Source of the DNA: Gammaproteobacteria bacterium
GTDB lineage: Bacteria > Pseudomonadota > Gammaproteobacteria > Steroidobacterales > Steroidobacteraceae
NCBI GenBank assembly: GCA_016874235.1
Contig: VGUJ01000002.1
Span: 124,001 to 188,000, forward strand
Length of the DNA: 64,000 bases
Direction of reading: 5' to 3'
Under the pieces are notes generated by a model. That model did no database searches, was not told the origin of the DNA, and worked only from the letters and a program-made list of their open reading frames with translations. The position numbers and the translations under genes were made by a program. This document shows, in pieces, positions 26,235 to 36,398 of this stretch; position 1 is the stretch's first letter; the number at the start of each line of letters is the position of its first letter.

Positions 26235-28474
26235 GGGTTGGGCATGTCCTGCATGGCGTCGGCGATCCCCGACGTAACTGGCCGGGGATGATACCGCCAT
26301 AGGGGGTCTCCCTGCAGGGGAGCATGCGGCAACCAGCGCGGCGGAAGCCCACGGCGCAGATGCAGGGTGACGGCGCCCTGCGCTGCCGTCGATACCACCC
26401 GCGACGGATCCACGCGCCAATGCCGCGCGATGCGCGCGAGTCGCTCAGGGTCTGCGTGGCCGCCCGGCACCATCACCCACTGCGCATCGACCGCCGCGAC
26501 GAACCCCGAACTGACGGCCGCCAAGGAACCGCGACGAGGCGTGACCACCACGGTCGATCGCAGCCTGAGCTCAATGGCCTCGGCCTGCGCAGCGAACTCG
26601 GCGGATTCGGCAGCGTCAAGGCGATCGGCGATCAAAAACGACGGATGGCCTCCGAAGTCGATACGCAGCGCACAGGATCCTCCGGGTCGTCCGAACAGCT
26701 CGAACTCGACGCCGTCCCAACGCCATCGATCACCGGCCGAACAGGTCTCCACGCGACGATGGGCGCCCGGCCATTCACCCCCAGCCACCACGCGATCGAC
26801 GGGCATGGCAGCCGCGAGGCGCGCCGCGCCCGCCGCACGTTGCGCATGCGAACCGCTGAGCACGAGCCGATCGACTTTCGATACGCCGAACGACCGCAAG
26901 GCAGGCACGACCAAGCGCTCTGCGGAGCGTCCTTCGCTCGCGTAGTTCTCGCCCGTATCGTAGACGAGCGCATACTGCCGCGTGCGCACGATGAGCGCAG
27001 TCGCGTCACCCGCATCGAGCAGCGTCATCATCACTTCGCCATCGGCCGGTCGCTCGAAGCCGAGTATCGGTACCCACGCAGCAGGGCTCACCTGAATCGC
27101 AGCATAAGGGTGCGCCGCGACCGCAACGAGTAAGGGCCAGAGCCACTCGTGTACACGCTCTCCGATCCACCATAGGGGTTTCGCGAGCGGCGCGGAGATA
27201 CTGCCGAGCAATCCGCCAAGTAATGCAATCGGCACCAGCACCAAAGAAAACACCGGAATAGCTGCAAAGTTGATGAGGAGTCCTGCCACCGAAAAGCTCG
27301 AAAACCAGAGGATCGTGATGGGCAGCAACGCGAGGCTGACGCGCCATTGCGTACGGAGCGTGTCGAGGAACCAAGCACGCAAACCCCGACCTTGCGTGTC
27401 TCCTGCTGCGATCAACGTGGCCATCGCGACGAACGAAAGCCAAAACCCCGATGACGGCGGCGCGAACGGATCGATGAACAGTACGGCGAGGGCGGCGAGT
27501 CCCAACACGTCGAAACCCGAATATACCCGCCCCGAAAGCCTCAGCGCCCACCACACGGCAAGCATGACCACGGTGCGCTGCGCTGGAATGCCGAAGCCGG
27601 CGAGCGCGGCATACGCCGCCGCTGCAGGAACGCCGAGCATCGCGGCAAAGGTCTCACGATCGATGCGCATCGCAAGGCGCGGTACTCGCGCCCACAATCT
27701 TCGAGCGAGCGCAGCGACGACCCAGCAGAAGAGCGTGATGTGCATCCCCGAGATGGCCACGAGATGCGTCGTGCCGGTATCGCTGAACACTCGCCATTGC
27801 TCGCGACTCACCTCCCCGGTCGCACCGACCGCCAGACCCGCGAACAACGCCGAGGCATCGCGATCGACGACCATGCTCCGAATGCGACGAACGATCTGCT
27901 CACGCAAGGCCAGCAGTCCCGCACGCTGCGGCGCGACCTGCCGATTGCCTGCAAAGGGTGAGACCACGGCTCGCGCCTGTATCCGATCGCGAAAAAACTC
28001 TCGTTGCTCGTCGAACCCGCCGGGGTTCGTGTTCGCACGCGGCACACTGAGCTGCAACAACAAGCGCCAACGCTCAGCCGCCCGCGGCAGCGGCGCAAGC
28101 GGATCGTTCCAACTCACCCGCGCTCGCAGCGATCGCTGCAGTGAAGTCGGCGACTCAATCAAGAGTTCGGCATCGAATTCGATGCCGGTCGTCGTACGGC
28201 GTACGAGCGAGTCGATCTGCACCTCAGCGATGACGCGCTGCCCCTCATCGGCCGGCGACCAGCGCTGCGCCAACTGATCGAGCGACACCAGCAAGGTGAG
28301 GAAGGCCGCGCTCGCACCGATACCGAGGGCGACAACCGGCGCTCGCAAACGGACAAAGAACGAGACGACCAACGCGGCGATCGCAATGAGAGCCATCGCG
28401 ATGAAGGTGTACAACTCCGGTCGGAGTGGCCCGAAAAGCACCACCATCACACCGAGCAACGTCGCAAGACCCAC
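26231..28474 (-). CDS. comEC: ComEC/Rec2 family DNA-uptake channel protein
   Basis: About 747 residues if started at GTG 28474; a GTG at 28516 is possible but would overlap the divergent DUF2062 gene. The order is an N-terminal DUF4131 region with helices, then the Competence domain (LVAISGMHITLFCWVVAALARR), then a beta-lactamase-like domain. In ComEC this last domain normally carries metal ligands of the SHxHxDH type and a later HHGS. Here they read SGSHAQRAAG (26828-26860) and RRGS (RRG at 26528-26536), so most ligands are lost. DNA transport may remain while nuclease activity would not. The start is uncertain. Confidence 0.88.
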   Translation of the reverse strand: MGLATLLGVMVVLFGPLRPELYTFIAMALIAIAALVVSFFVRLRAPVVALGIGASAAFLTLLVSLDQLAQRWSPADEGQRVIAEVQIDSLVRRTTTGIEFDAELLIESPTSLQRSLRARVSWNDPLAPLPRAAERWRLLLQLSVPRANTNPGGFDEQREFFRDRIQARAVVSPFAGNRQVAPQRAGLLALREQIVRRIRSMVVDRDASALFAGLAVGATGEVSREQWRVFSDTGTTHLVAISGMHITLFCWVVAALARRLWARVPRLAMRIDRETFAAMLGVPAAAAYAALAGFGIPAQRTVVMLAVWWALRLSGRVYSGFDVLGLAALAVLFIDPFAPPSSGFWLSFVAMATLIAAGDTQGRGLRAWFLDTLRTQWRVSLALLPITILWFSSFSVAGLLINFAAIPVFSLVLVPIALLGGLLGSISAPLAKPLWWIGERVHEWLWPLLVAVAAHPYAAIQVSPAAWVPILGFERPADGEVMMTLLDAGDATALIVRTRQYALVYDTGENYASEGRSAERLVVPALRSFGVSKVDRLVLSGSHAQRAAGAARLAAAMPVDRVVAGGEWPGAHRRVETCSAGDRWRWDGVEFELFGRPGGSCALRIDFGGHPSFLIADRLDAAESAEFAAQAEAIELRLRSTVVVTPRRGSLAAVSSGFVAAVDAQWVMVPGGHADPERLARIARHWRVDPSRVVSTAAQGAVTLHLRRGLPPRWLPHAPLQGDPLWRYHPRPVTSGIADAMQDMPNP

Positions 28475-28502
28475 GACGGTGCTGCTACAGTTGCGCCCCG
28501 CG

Positions 28503-29021
28503 ATGCTTCGAAACACGATCCGTCAACTCGGCAGGAAGGTGCAGGCCTCGCGCGACCGCTGGTTCGCGCGTCCGTTCGCGCACGTATTCATTGACCCGCG
28601 CCTGTGGTCGCCGCAGCGTCGTAGCATTACCTCCGCTTTCGGCATCGGGCTTGCCATTTGTTTCATCCCACTACCGGTGCATATCCCGCTGGCCTTCATG
28701 CTGGCGATGCTCCTGCGACTGAACGTGCCCACGCTCATCGGCACGGTGTTCATCGTGAATCCGTTCACCGTCGTACCGATCTACTACCTCGCCTACCTCA
28801 CGGGTCGATTCGCACTCGGCCAAGCGCCGGGGAGTTTCCGATTCGAGCTGACCTGGGATTGGCTACAACACGGGCTCGGCCCGGTCTGGAAGCCGTTCTT
28901 GCTGGGTTGTCTGATTTGCGGGGTGGTATTTGGTCTCGTCGGCTGGCTGGTGCTCGACCGGGTTTGGCGGTCACGCGTACTCGAGAAGTACCGCACCCGA
29001 GGCAGCCGCTCAAACCCCTGA
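28503..29021 (+). CDS. DUF2062 family membrane protein
   Basis: 172 residues. WSPQRRSITSAFGIGLAICFIPLP, VNPFTVVPIYYLAYLTGRF and a C-terminal hydrophobic segment match the DUF2062 family of small inner-membrane proteins of unknown function. It is divergent from comEC, with the starts nearly touching, and convergent with lolD (32 bp between stops). No good ribosome-binding site is visible. Confidence 0.83.
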   Translation: MLRNTIRQLGRKVQASRDRWFARPFAHVFIDPRLWSPQRRSITSAFGIGLAICFIPLPVHIPLAFMLAMLLRLNVPTLIGTVFIVNPFTVVPIYYLAYLTGRFALGQAPGSFRFELTWDWLQHGLGPVWKPFLLGCLICGVVFGLVGWLVLDRVWRSRVLEKYRTRGSRSNP

Positions 29022-29053
29022 ACTCGTCTCTTCGCCTGGATTAAGGCGGAGGA

Positions 29054-29731
29054 TTACTCGACCAGCCGACCCTCAGTCAGCGTCAGCACGCGATCCATGC
29101 GCGCCGCTAACCGCGCATCATGCGTCACGATCACGAGCGTCGTACGTCGATCACGGTTGAGTCGAAGCATGAGCTCGAAGACCTGCTCGGCATTGCGCCC
29201 ATCGAGATTGCCGGTCGGCTCATCCGCGAGCACGAACGCCGGTTCCGTCACGAGCGCGCGAGCCACCGCGGCACGCTGGCGCTCACCCCCCGAGAGCTGA
29301 TGAGGGCGATGCGTGAGCCGACTACCGAACCCCACCTCTTCTAAGATCGCCCCGGCGCGCGATTTAGCCTCAGCCGTCGCCATGCGACGAACGAGCAAGG
29401 GCATCGCGACATTCTCGAGTGCACTGAACTCCGGCAAAAGATGGTGGAACTGATAGATGAATCCGATCGTGCGGTTGCGCAGCGCGCTGCGTTCGATTTC
29501 ATTGAGCGCGTGCAGATCGCGGCCTTCGATGCGAACGCTGCCGAGCGTCGGCCGATCGAGCCCACCCAAAATCTGTAGCAAGGTCGTCTTACCCGAACCT
29601 GAGGCACCGACGATCGCCACACACTCCCCGCGCTGCAGGCGCAGATCGAGACCATCGAGTACGCGCAAGGTGGATGTTCCCTCGCGGAACTCGCGAACGA
29701 CGCCTTCAGCTTCGAGTACGACTTCATTCAT
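29054..29731 (-). CDS. lolD: Lipoprotein-releasing ABC transporter ATPase
   Basis: 225 residues from ATG 29731, overlapping the upstream permease gene by 8 nt. Walker A is [13 protein letters not shown], the signature is [15 protein letters not shown], Walker B is [12 protein letters not shown], and VTHDARLA holds the switch histidine. [22 protein letters not shown] is the LolD-type region after Walker A. With the two permeases it releases outer-membrane lipoproteins to LolA. Confidence 0.95.
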   Translation of the reverse strand: MNEVVLEAEGVVREFREGTSTLRVLDGLDLRLQRGECVAIVGASGSGKTTLLQILGGLDRPTLGSVRIEGRDLHALNEIERSALRNRTIGFIYQFHHLLPEFSALENVAMPLLVRRMATAEAKSRAGAILEEVGFGSRLTHRPHQLSGGERQRAAVARALVTEPAFVLADEPTGNLDGRNAEQVFELMLRLNRDRRTTLVIVTHDARLAARMDRVLTLTEGRLVE

Positions 29732-30974
29732 GACGCAAGGCCTCCGCAGGCTGGGTACGCGATGCACGCCAGGCGGGATACAGCGTGGCGAGCGCACAGA
29801 GCGCAAATGCGACACCGCAAACGCGGGCGACATCCGACCATTCGACGTAAGCGGGTAAGTCCGTCATGAAATACACCTTCGCATCCATGAACTGTACGCC
29901 GAAGAGACTCTCGATGCCCCGAACGATGCTCTCGACGTTCTCGGCGAGCAGGATACCGAGCGCGGCCCCGGCGATCGTGCCGGCAAGACCGATCAATACC
30001 CCCTGTACCGCAAAGGTACGCAGGATGTCGGCAGGGGTCGCCCCAAGCGTACGTAACAAGGCGATGTCACCCTGCTTTTCTTTGACGATCATGACGAGCG
30101 TCGAGACGATGTTGAACGCCGCGACCCCGACGATGATCAGCAGAATGACGAACATCATCCCCTTGGTGAGTTCGATGGACTGGAAAAAATTCGCTTGGTT
30201 GCGTGTCCAGTCGCTCACGTAATACCCGCCCCCGAGCGCCAACGCGAGTTCACGTACCACCTCGGGCGCCCGCCCAGGATCCTCGAGCGCGAGCCGCACC
30301 CCTGTCACGTCACCACCCAAGCGATAGAGACGCGCGGCGTCATTGATGTGCATCAGCGCAAGACCTCGATCGAACTCGTACATCCCCGACTCGAACGTAC
30401 CGATGACCTTGACCTGACGCATGCGCGGGACGACCCCTTCGGGCGTCGCACTCCCCTCCGGAACGATGACGACGATCTCGTCACCTCTTGCGACACCGAG
30501 CTCGCTCGCGAGTGTCGTACCGAGGATGATCGACCACGACCCGGCTTTCAGATCTTCGATGCGGGTGTCGCGAAGATGCTGTGCGAGACCTGTCGCCTCA
30601 CGTTCGAGCTCTGGATCGATGCCGCGCACCGCACTACCGAGCACACGTGATCCGTTGGCGATCATCGCCTGCGCCTCGACGTAGGGAACGGCGTACTGCA
30701 CGCCGGGACTTTTGAGCGCGAGGCTGCGGATACCTTGCCAATCAGAGAGCGCGCCCTCGAGCCCGATGAGCGTCGCGTGCGAGGTCACCGACAAAATCCT
30801 TGAGCGCAACTCGCGCTCGAAGCCATTCATGACCGACAGCACCACGATGAGCACGGCGACGCCGAGCATGAGCCCCGCCGTCGACATGAACGCCACGAAC
30901 GACACGAAACCCCGACGATGCGAGGAGCGCAGATAACGCGTGCCGACCATCCAGGTCCAGGCGTTGCGCAGCAT
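29724..30974 (-). CDS. Lipoprotein-releasing permease, LolC/LolE family (second copy)
   Basis: 416 residues from ATG 30974, which shares a base with the stop of the first permease gene. An N-terminal membrane helix ([22 protein letters not shown]) precedes a large periplasmic domain. Three C-terminal helices follow ([21 protein letters not shown] and others), with the coupling segment [11 protein letters not shown]. It forms a heterodimer with the preceding gene product. Which is LolC and which LolE cannot be settled from sequence alone. Confidence 0.9.
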   Translation of the reverse strand: MLRNAWTWMVGTRYLRSSHRRGFVSFVAFMSTAGLMLGVAVLIVVLSVMNGFERELRSRILSVTSHATLIGLEGALSDWQGIRSLALKSPGVQYAVPYVEAQAMIANGSRVLGSAVRGIDPELEREATGLAQHLRDTRIEDLKAGSWSIILGTTLASELGVARGDEIVVIVPEGSATPEGVVPRMRQVKVIGTFESGMYEFDRGLALMHINDAARLYRLGGDVTGVRLALEDPGRAPEVVRELALALGGGYYVSDWTRNQANFFQSIELTKGMMFVILLIIVGVAAFNIVSTLVMIVKEKQGDIALLRTLGATPADILRTFAVQGVLIGLAGTIAGAALGILLAENVESIVRGIESLFGVQFMDAKVYFMTDLPAYVEWSDVARVCGVAFALCALATLYPAWRASRTQPAEALRHE

Positions 30975-32275
30975 CACTCGTACCTCAAGGCTTCGGCGGG
31001 TGCGACGCGTGACGCACGAATGGCCGGATACACCGTGGCGGCGGCCGTCACGACGAGCGCAATGAGCGCGATGGTGATGACGTTTTCGGCGCGCAGCTCT
31101 GCGGGAATGCGCGTCACGTAATACACGCTCGGATCCATCACCTGAAATCCGAACGCCGATTCCATGAGCGGCACGATGTCGGCGACGTTGAGCGAGAGCA
31201 TCACACCGAGCGCGACACCCAACGCGACACCCGCCCAACCGATCACGAGCCCTTGTGTGAGAAAGACGCCGAGCACACTGCGCGGCGAGGCGCCAAACGT
31301 ACGCAGGATCGCGATGTCCGTGCGCTTGTCCGTCACCACCATGACGAGCATCGCGACGATATTGAAAGCGGCCACGCCCACGATCAGCATCAGGATGATC
31401 GACATCATCCGCTTCTCGATACGGATGGCCCGAAAATAGTTGGCGTGATCTTGAGTCCAGTCGCGCAGGGTGAGCCCAGCACCCAGTCGATCGCCGAGTT
31501 GCGAATTGAGCGCAGGTGCCGACATCGGATCGTCGAGCTTCACGTGCAAGCCGAAGGCGCGCGCATCATCGGAGGTGAGCGCGCGCACATCATCGAGATG
31601 CGCGAGGGCGAGCGTTCCGTCGTGATCGTGCAGACCGATCTCGAAAATTCCGCTCACCGAGAACTCGCGCAATCGCGGCGCAGGCGCACCCCCCTCGGCG
31701 ACGCCGGGTACCAGCAACGTCACACGATCGCCGACCGCGACACCGAGCAGACGCGCGACCACGCTGCCGAGGATGATTCGATCATCACCGGGGACGAGAT
31801 CGTCGAGCCGCCCTTCGACCATGGCCGCGGCAGCGACGGACACCGCCGGCTCGAGTTGCGGATCGACCCCGCGCAGCTGCACCGGCAGCATCTCAGGGGT
31901 ACGCAGCGCGAGCGCCTGAATTTCGGCGTACGGGGCGACACCTCGCACCCGAGGGTCTGATCGCAGCACCGCGAGCGCCCCCTGCCAGTCGTAGTCGCCG
32001 GCTCGGGTGGCGGCTTGGGCGGATCCCTGAGCCGATGAGGGCAGTCCGCCACCCGACTCACCCGCGACGATCACCCGCGCGTGGCTCGACAGGGCGAGCA
32101 ACCGATCGCGCAGCTCCCCCTCGAACCCATTCATGACCGACAGCACCACGATGAGCGCAGCGACGCCCACGGCGACCCCGGCCAGCGAGACCCAGGTGAT
32201 GAACGACACGAAGAATTTCCGCGTTCGCGAGCGCACGTAGCGCAGACCGACGAACAAGGACACAGGCTGGAACAT
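30974..32275 (-). CDS. Lipoprotein-releasing permease, LolC/LolE family (first copy)
   Basis: 433 residues with the same four-helix layout: [31 protein letters not shown], then the periplasmic domain, then [22 protein letters not shown] with LRTFGASPRSV. It is the first gene of a permease-permease-ATPase operon, whereas E. coli has lolC-lolD-lolE. The periplasmic domain carries an extra Gly/Ser/Ala-rich insertion near residues 75-95 compared with the second copy. It is divergent from mfd, with 80 bp between. Confidence 0.9.
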   Translation of the reverse strand: MFQPVSLFVGLRYVRSRTRKFFVSFITWVSLAGVAVGVAALIVVLSVMNGFEGELRDRLLALSSHARVIVAGESGGGLPSSAQGSAQAATRAGDYDWQGALAVLRSDPRVRGVAPYAEIQALALRTPEMLPVQLRGVDPQLEPAVSVAAAAMVEGRLDDLVPGDDRIILGSVVARLLGVAVGDRVTLLVPGVAEGGAPAPRLREFSVSGIFEIGLHDHDGTLALAHLDDVRALTSDDARAFGLHVKLDDPMSAPALNSQLGDRLGAGLTLRDWTQDHANYFRAIRIEKRMMSIILMLIVGVAAFNIVAMLVMVVTDKRTDIAILRTFGASPRSVLGVFLTQGLVIGWAGVALGVALGVMLSLNVADIVPLMESAFGFQVMDPSVYYVTRIPAELRAENVITIALIALVVTAAATVYPAIRASRVAPAEALRYE

Positions 32276-32355
32276 TCGGGCTCGATTTAACCATATCGAG
32301 ACCGCTCCATCCCGGGGCTTGCCTCCCCGAAGCGGCTCTGTAAGCTTGCGCGCCC

Positions 32356-35300
32356 ATGTCTCGGCTCCTTCGGCCCCCCATTCCCGACTCCGGGCGCCCG
32401 CAGGTGCACTGGAGCGGCCTGCATGGCAGCGCCACAGCGCTTGCCCTCGCCGAGGCGGCCGCCGCCGACGATCAGCCCTGGCTCGTCATCGAGCCCGACA
32501 GTCGCAGTCTCGAGCGCCGTCGTGCCGAATTGCAGTTCTTCGCCCCGCCGGGTCTGCGCCTACTCACGCTGCCGGACTGGGAGGTGCTGCCCTACGACGT
32601 CTTCTCGCCACACCCGGACATCACGAGCGATCGGCTGCTCGCACTCGCCGAGCTGCCAGACCTGCGACGCGGCCTCGTACTCGTCACGATCGACACGATC
32701 CTGCAACGCCTTTCGCCCCGCCAATATGTGGCGAGTCGCAGCTTCTCGCTCGCCGTCGGCGAACGTCTCGCGCTCGAGGCCTTTCGACTGCGCCTGACCG
32801 AAGCGGGTTACTCCTCGGTGAGCCAAGTGGCCGGCCCCGGTGAGTACGCCCTGCGCGGATCGCTGCTCGATGTGTTCCCCATGGGCGCCGACGGCCCGTT
32901 GCGCATCGATCTCTTCGACGACGAAATCGAGGCCATCCGCAAGTTCGACCCCGAGACTCAGCGTTCGCGCGAATCGATTCCTGCCGTGCGTTTGCTGCCG
33001 GCGCGCGAGATGCCGCTCGATGCCGATGCCGTGCGTGCCTTTCGACGCCGTTATCGGACCCGTTTCGATGGCGACCCGACCCGCAGCGCCATCTATCGCG
33101 GCGTGAGTGATGGGATCGCCCCGGCGGGCATCGAGTTCTACCTGCCGCTTTTCTTTGATTCGACCGATACGCTCTTCGATTACTTGCCGACCGGCGCTCG
33201 GATCGCCGATCTCACCGGCAGCCTCGAGGGCGCCATCGAACGCGCGTGGCAGGCGCTGCAACTGCGCCACGACGATCGCTGCGGCGATATCGAACGCCCT
33301 CTACTGCGTCCCGAGGAGCTCTTCATCGATCTCGAGACGATCCGCAGCGGCCTCGACCGACATCCGCGGATCGTGCTCGAGACCTTCCGCAGCGAAGACA
33401 CCTCGCCGGCCCACCACGATTTCGGCGCCAAACTACCGCCCGAACTGCGACTCGATCCGCGCGCCGAAAAACCCCTTGCACCGCTGCAGGATTTTCTCGC
33501 ACATCATGCGGGTCGCGTACTGCTCGCGGCCGATTCCCCCGGCCGTCGCGAAGTACTCGGCGAATTGCTGCGAGGCGCCGGCCTCAAGGCGGCAGCCTGC
33601 GAGGGCTGGCACGCGTTCGTCGCGAGCGAAGCCCGCCTCGCACTCACCGTGGCACCGGAACTCGCCGGTCTCGTACTCGTCGATCCCGCGCTCACCGTCC
33701 TGCCCGAGTCGCAACTCTTCGGCACTCGCGCCCGTCAGGAACGACGTCGTCGCAAGATCACGGCCGATCCGAACGCCATTCTGCGCGACCTACAGACCCT
33801 CACCGCTGGTGCGCCCGTCGTGCACGAGGAATACGGCGTCGGTCGTTATGTCGGCCTGCAGAGCATGGACGTCGGCGGTCAGAGCGGCGAGTTCCTCGTG
33901 CTCGAATACCGCGACGGCGATCGGCTTTACGTGCCCGTGCATTCCTTGCAGCTCGTGAGCCGATATTCGGGTGCGGCGCCCGAATCCGCACCGCTGCATA
34001 AACTCGGCACCGATCAATGGTCTCGCGCGCGCAAGCGTGCCGCCGAAAAAGTACGCGACGTCGCGGCCGAGCTGCTCGATCTTTATGCGCGCCGCAAGGC
34101 CCGCCGCGCGAGCCAACTCCCCTCGCGCGAACTCGAGTACCAAAGTTTTGCCAATGCCTTCCCCTTCGAAGAGACGGCAGATCAGGCCGAGGCGATCGAC
34201 AAAGTCATCAAAGATTTAGCCTCTGAAGAGCCCATGGACCGCATCGTCTGCGGCGATGTGGGCTTTGGTAAGACCGAGGTCGCCATGCGCGCCGCGTTCG
34301 TCGCCGTACAAGCCGGTAAGCAGGTGGCCGTGCTCGTGCCGACCACCCTGCTCGCCCAGCAACACGCGGCGAACTTCGCAGATCGCTTTGCCGACTGGCC
34401 GGTCCGCATCGAGTCGCTGTCGCGTTTTCGCTCGACCAAGGAATCCGCTGTCGTGCTCGAGGGCATCGAGAAAGGCTCCGTGGATATCGTCATCGCGACG
34501 CATCGGTTGTTGCATGCCGATGCACGGTTCAAAGATCTCGGGCTCATCATCGTCGACGAAGAGCATCGCTTCGGGGTACGCGACAAGGAACGCCTCAAGG
34601 CGCTGCGCGCCGAAGTACACGTGTTGACGCTCACCGCGACGCCCATCCCGAGAACGCTCAACATGGCACTCGGCGGTCTGCGCGAACTCTCGCTCATCGC
34701 AACGCCCCCTGCCGAGCGCCTGGCGATTAAGACTTTCGTGAGCGAGTGGAGCGATGCGACGATACGTGAGGCCATCTTGCGTGAACTGCGTCGCGGTGGG
34801 CAGGTGTACTTCGTGCACAACGAAGTCAAAGATATCGGCAAGTTTGCCGACACGCTCGCTAAGCTCGTCCCCGAGGCGAGTATCCGTGTGGGTCACGGCC
34901 AGATGCGCGAACGCGAGCTCGAGCAGCTTATGGTCGACTTCTACCATCGGCGTTTCGACATCCTGGTGTGTACCACCATCATCGAGAGCGGCATCGACGT
35001 TCCGAGCGCGAACACCATCCTCATCGATCGCGCCGATCGGTTCGGACTCGCCCAGCTGCACCAGATGCGCGGTCGCGTCGGTCGATCGCATCACCAGGCC
35101 TATGCGTACCTCATGATTCCCTCCCGCAAGGCGCTCGCGGGCGATGCCCTGAAGCGCCTCGAGGCGCTCGAGTCGCTCGAAGATCTCGGTGCGGGCTTCG
35201 TTCTCGCGACGCACGATCTTGAGATCCGCGGCGCCGGAGAGCTCCTCGGCGAGGAACAGAGCGGCGAGATGACTGAGGTCGGTCTCACGCTTTATCTCGA

Positions 35301-35811
35301 TATGCTCGATCGCGTGGTCAAAGCCATGAAGGAAGGCAAGCATCTCGATCTCGATGCGCCGCTCGCCTCGCAATCGGAAATCGAGATGCGCGTGCCGGCC
35401 TTGCTCCCTGAGGATTACGTCAACGACGTGCACGTACGACTCGCGCTCTACAAACGCATCGCGGCGGCCGTCGATGAGTCAGCGCTCGAGGAGCTCACGG
35501 CCGAGCTCGTCGATCGTTTTGGAGAGCTGCCTCCCCAGACCCAGAACCTATTGCGCAACGCTCGCTTGCGACTCATCGCGCGTCGACTCGGCATCCGGCG
35601 ACTCGATTTCGGGGCGCACGGTGGGCACCTGATTTTCGAGGCCGAGAACCAGATCGATCCAAAGGCCGTGATTCGCCTTGTGCAAGATCGCTCGCGCGAG
35701 TACCGCCTCGAGGGGCCTCTCAAACTCCGGGTGTCCCGCGAGCTCGACGACGAGGCCGAGCGTTACGAATTCGTGACCCTTTTGCTCGGCAAGCTCACCT
35801 CAACGAACTGA
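32356..35811 (+). CDS. mfd: Transcription-repair coupling factor Mfd
   Basis: 1151 residues, the usual full length. The N-terminal UvrB-homology module (RRRAELQFFAPPGLRLLTLPDWEVLPYD region, about residues 55-80) is followed by the RNA-polymerase interaction domain (VHEEYGVGRYVGL). The RecG-like motor has GDVGFGKTEVAMRA (Walker A), IIVDEEHRFGV and TATPIPRTL. The C-terminal TRCF domain closes it. Mfd removes stalled RNA polymerase and brings UvrA to the lesion. Confidence 0.98.
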   Translation: MSRLLRPPIPDSGRPQVHWSGLHGSATALALAEAAAADDQPWLVIEPDSRSLERRRAELQFFAPPGLRLLTLPDWEVLPYDVFSPHPDITSDRLLALAELPDLRRGLVLVTIDTILQRLSPRQYVASRSFSLAVGERLALEAFRLRLTEAGYSSVSQVAGPGEYALRGSLLDVFPMGADGPLRIDLFDDEIEAIRKFDPETQRSRESIPAVRLLPAREMPLDADAVRAFRRRYRTRFDGDPTRSAIYRGVSDGIAPAGIEFYLPLFFDSTDTLFDYLPTGARIADLTGSLEGAIERAWQALQLRHDDRCGDIERPLLRPEELFIDLETIRSGLDRHPRIVLETFRSEDTSPAHHDFGAKLPPELRLDPRAEKPLAPLQDFLAHHAGRVLLAADSPGRREVLGELLRGAGLKAAACEGWHAFVASEARLALTVAPELAGLVLVDPALTVLPESQLFGTRARQERRRRKITADPNAILRDLQTLTAGAPVVHEEYGVGRYVGLQSMDVGGQSGEFLVLEYRDGDRLYVPVHSLQLVSRYSGAAPESAPLHKLGTDQWSRARKRAAEKVRDVAAELLDLYARRKARRASQLPSRELEYQSFANAFPFEETADQAEAIDKVIKDLASEEPMDRIVCGDVGFGKTEVAMRAAFVAVQAGKQVAVLVPTTLLAQQHAANFADRFADWPVRIESLSRFRSTKESAVVLEGIEKGSVDIVIATHRLLHADARFKDLGLIIVDEEHRFGVRDKERLKALRAEVHVLTLTATPIPRTLNMALGGLRELSLIATPPAERLAIKTFVSEWSDATIREAILRELRRGGQVYFVHNEVKDIGKFADTLAKLVPEASIRVGHGQMRERELEQLMVDFYHRRFDILVCTTIIESGIDVPSANTILIDRADRFGLAQLHQMRGRVGRSHHQAYAYLMIPSRKALAGDALKRLEALESLEDLGAGFVLATHDLEIRGAGELLGEEQSGEMTEVGLTLYLDMLDRVVKAMKEGKHLDLDAPLASQSEIEMRVPALLPEDYVNDVHVRLALYKRIAAAVDESALEELTAELVDRFGELPPQTQNLLRNARLRLIARRLGIRRLDFGAHGGHLIFEAENQIDPKAVIRLVQDRSREYRLEGPLKLRVSRELDDEAERYEFVTLLLGKLTSTN

Positions 35812-35834
35812 GGCCGCTCAGCTAACATAGGCGC

Positions 35835-36395
35835 ATGCAAAGACTCTGGCTGTGGCCCTGCCTACTCGTCCTCTGGCTCGTCGGAGGGTCGACCTCACAC
35901 GCCCAAGGTACCGGCGCCTCCACCTATCACGTCGAGGTCATCATTTTCCGAACGAGTGGCGCCCGCGAAGGCGAGCCTGGTGCCGCACCTCCACGCGCGG
36001 CATCGGGCGATGCCGCCTCCGGCGCCGCACAGGTTGCGCGCTATCTGGGTCCCCTACCCGCCGCCAAGCTCCAGCTGAGCGGGGCTCGTCAAAAACTGGC
36101 AGCGAGCGGTTACCGCGTGCTCGCGCACACCGGCTGGACGCAAACAGCGAGCACCTGGGGTTCGCGCAACGGCCTGCCCGTCGACCAACTCGGCCTGCAA
36201 GTGCCCGGGCTTTCCGGCAGCTTCTTACTCGAGCGGGGCTCGCTGCTGCATTTCGGCATGAACCTGCGCTACACGCCCGAAGGCGGCGCGGCGCAGCAAA
36301 TGAACGAGCTGCGGCGCATTCGCTTCAACGAAAAAAATTATTACGACCACCCGGGCATCGGCGTGATCGCCGTCGTCACGCCCGGCGGTCGATAA
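35835..36395 (+). CDS. csiV: CsiV-like peptidoglycan-binding periplasmic protein
   Basis: 186 residues with a signal peptide (RLWLWPCLLVLWLVGG, cut near SHAQ). YHVEVIIFRTSG begins the CsiV domain, and LLHFGMNLRY and YYDHPGIGVIAVV end it. In Vibrio, CsiV is a partner of the LpoA-type activator of PBP1a and binds peptidoglycan. The gene follows mfd by 23 bp, a position I recall from other gammaproteobacteria. The middle is a low-complexity Ala/Gly insertion. It ends 3 bp from the convergent nagZ stop. Confidence 0.75.
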   Translation: MQRLWLWPCLLVLWLVGGSTSHAQGTGASTYHVEVIIFRTSGAREGEPGAAPPRAASGDAASGAAQVARYLGPLPAAKLQLSGARQKLAASGYRVLAHTGWTQTASTWGSRNGLPVDQLGLQVPGLSGSFLLERGSLLHFGMNLRYTPEGGAAQQMNELRRIRFNEKNYYDHPGIGVIAVVTPGGR

Positions 36396-36398
36396 CGC

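Noticed and set aside
34216-35433. 405-codon open frame antisense to mfd
   Set aside because: It mirrors the helicase part of mfd, and its composition (His/Glu/Arg-rich) is that of a shadow frame.
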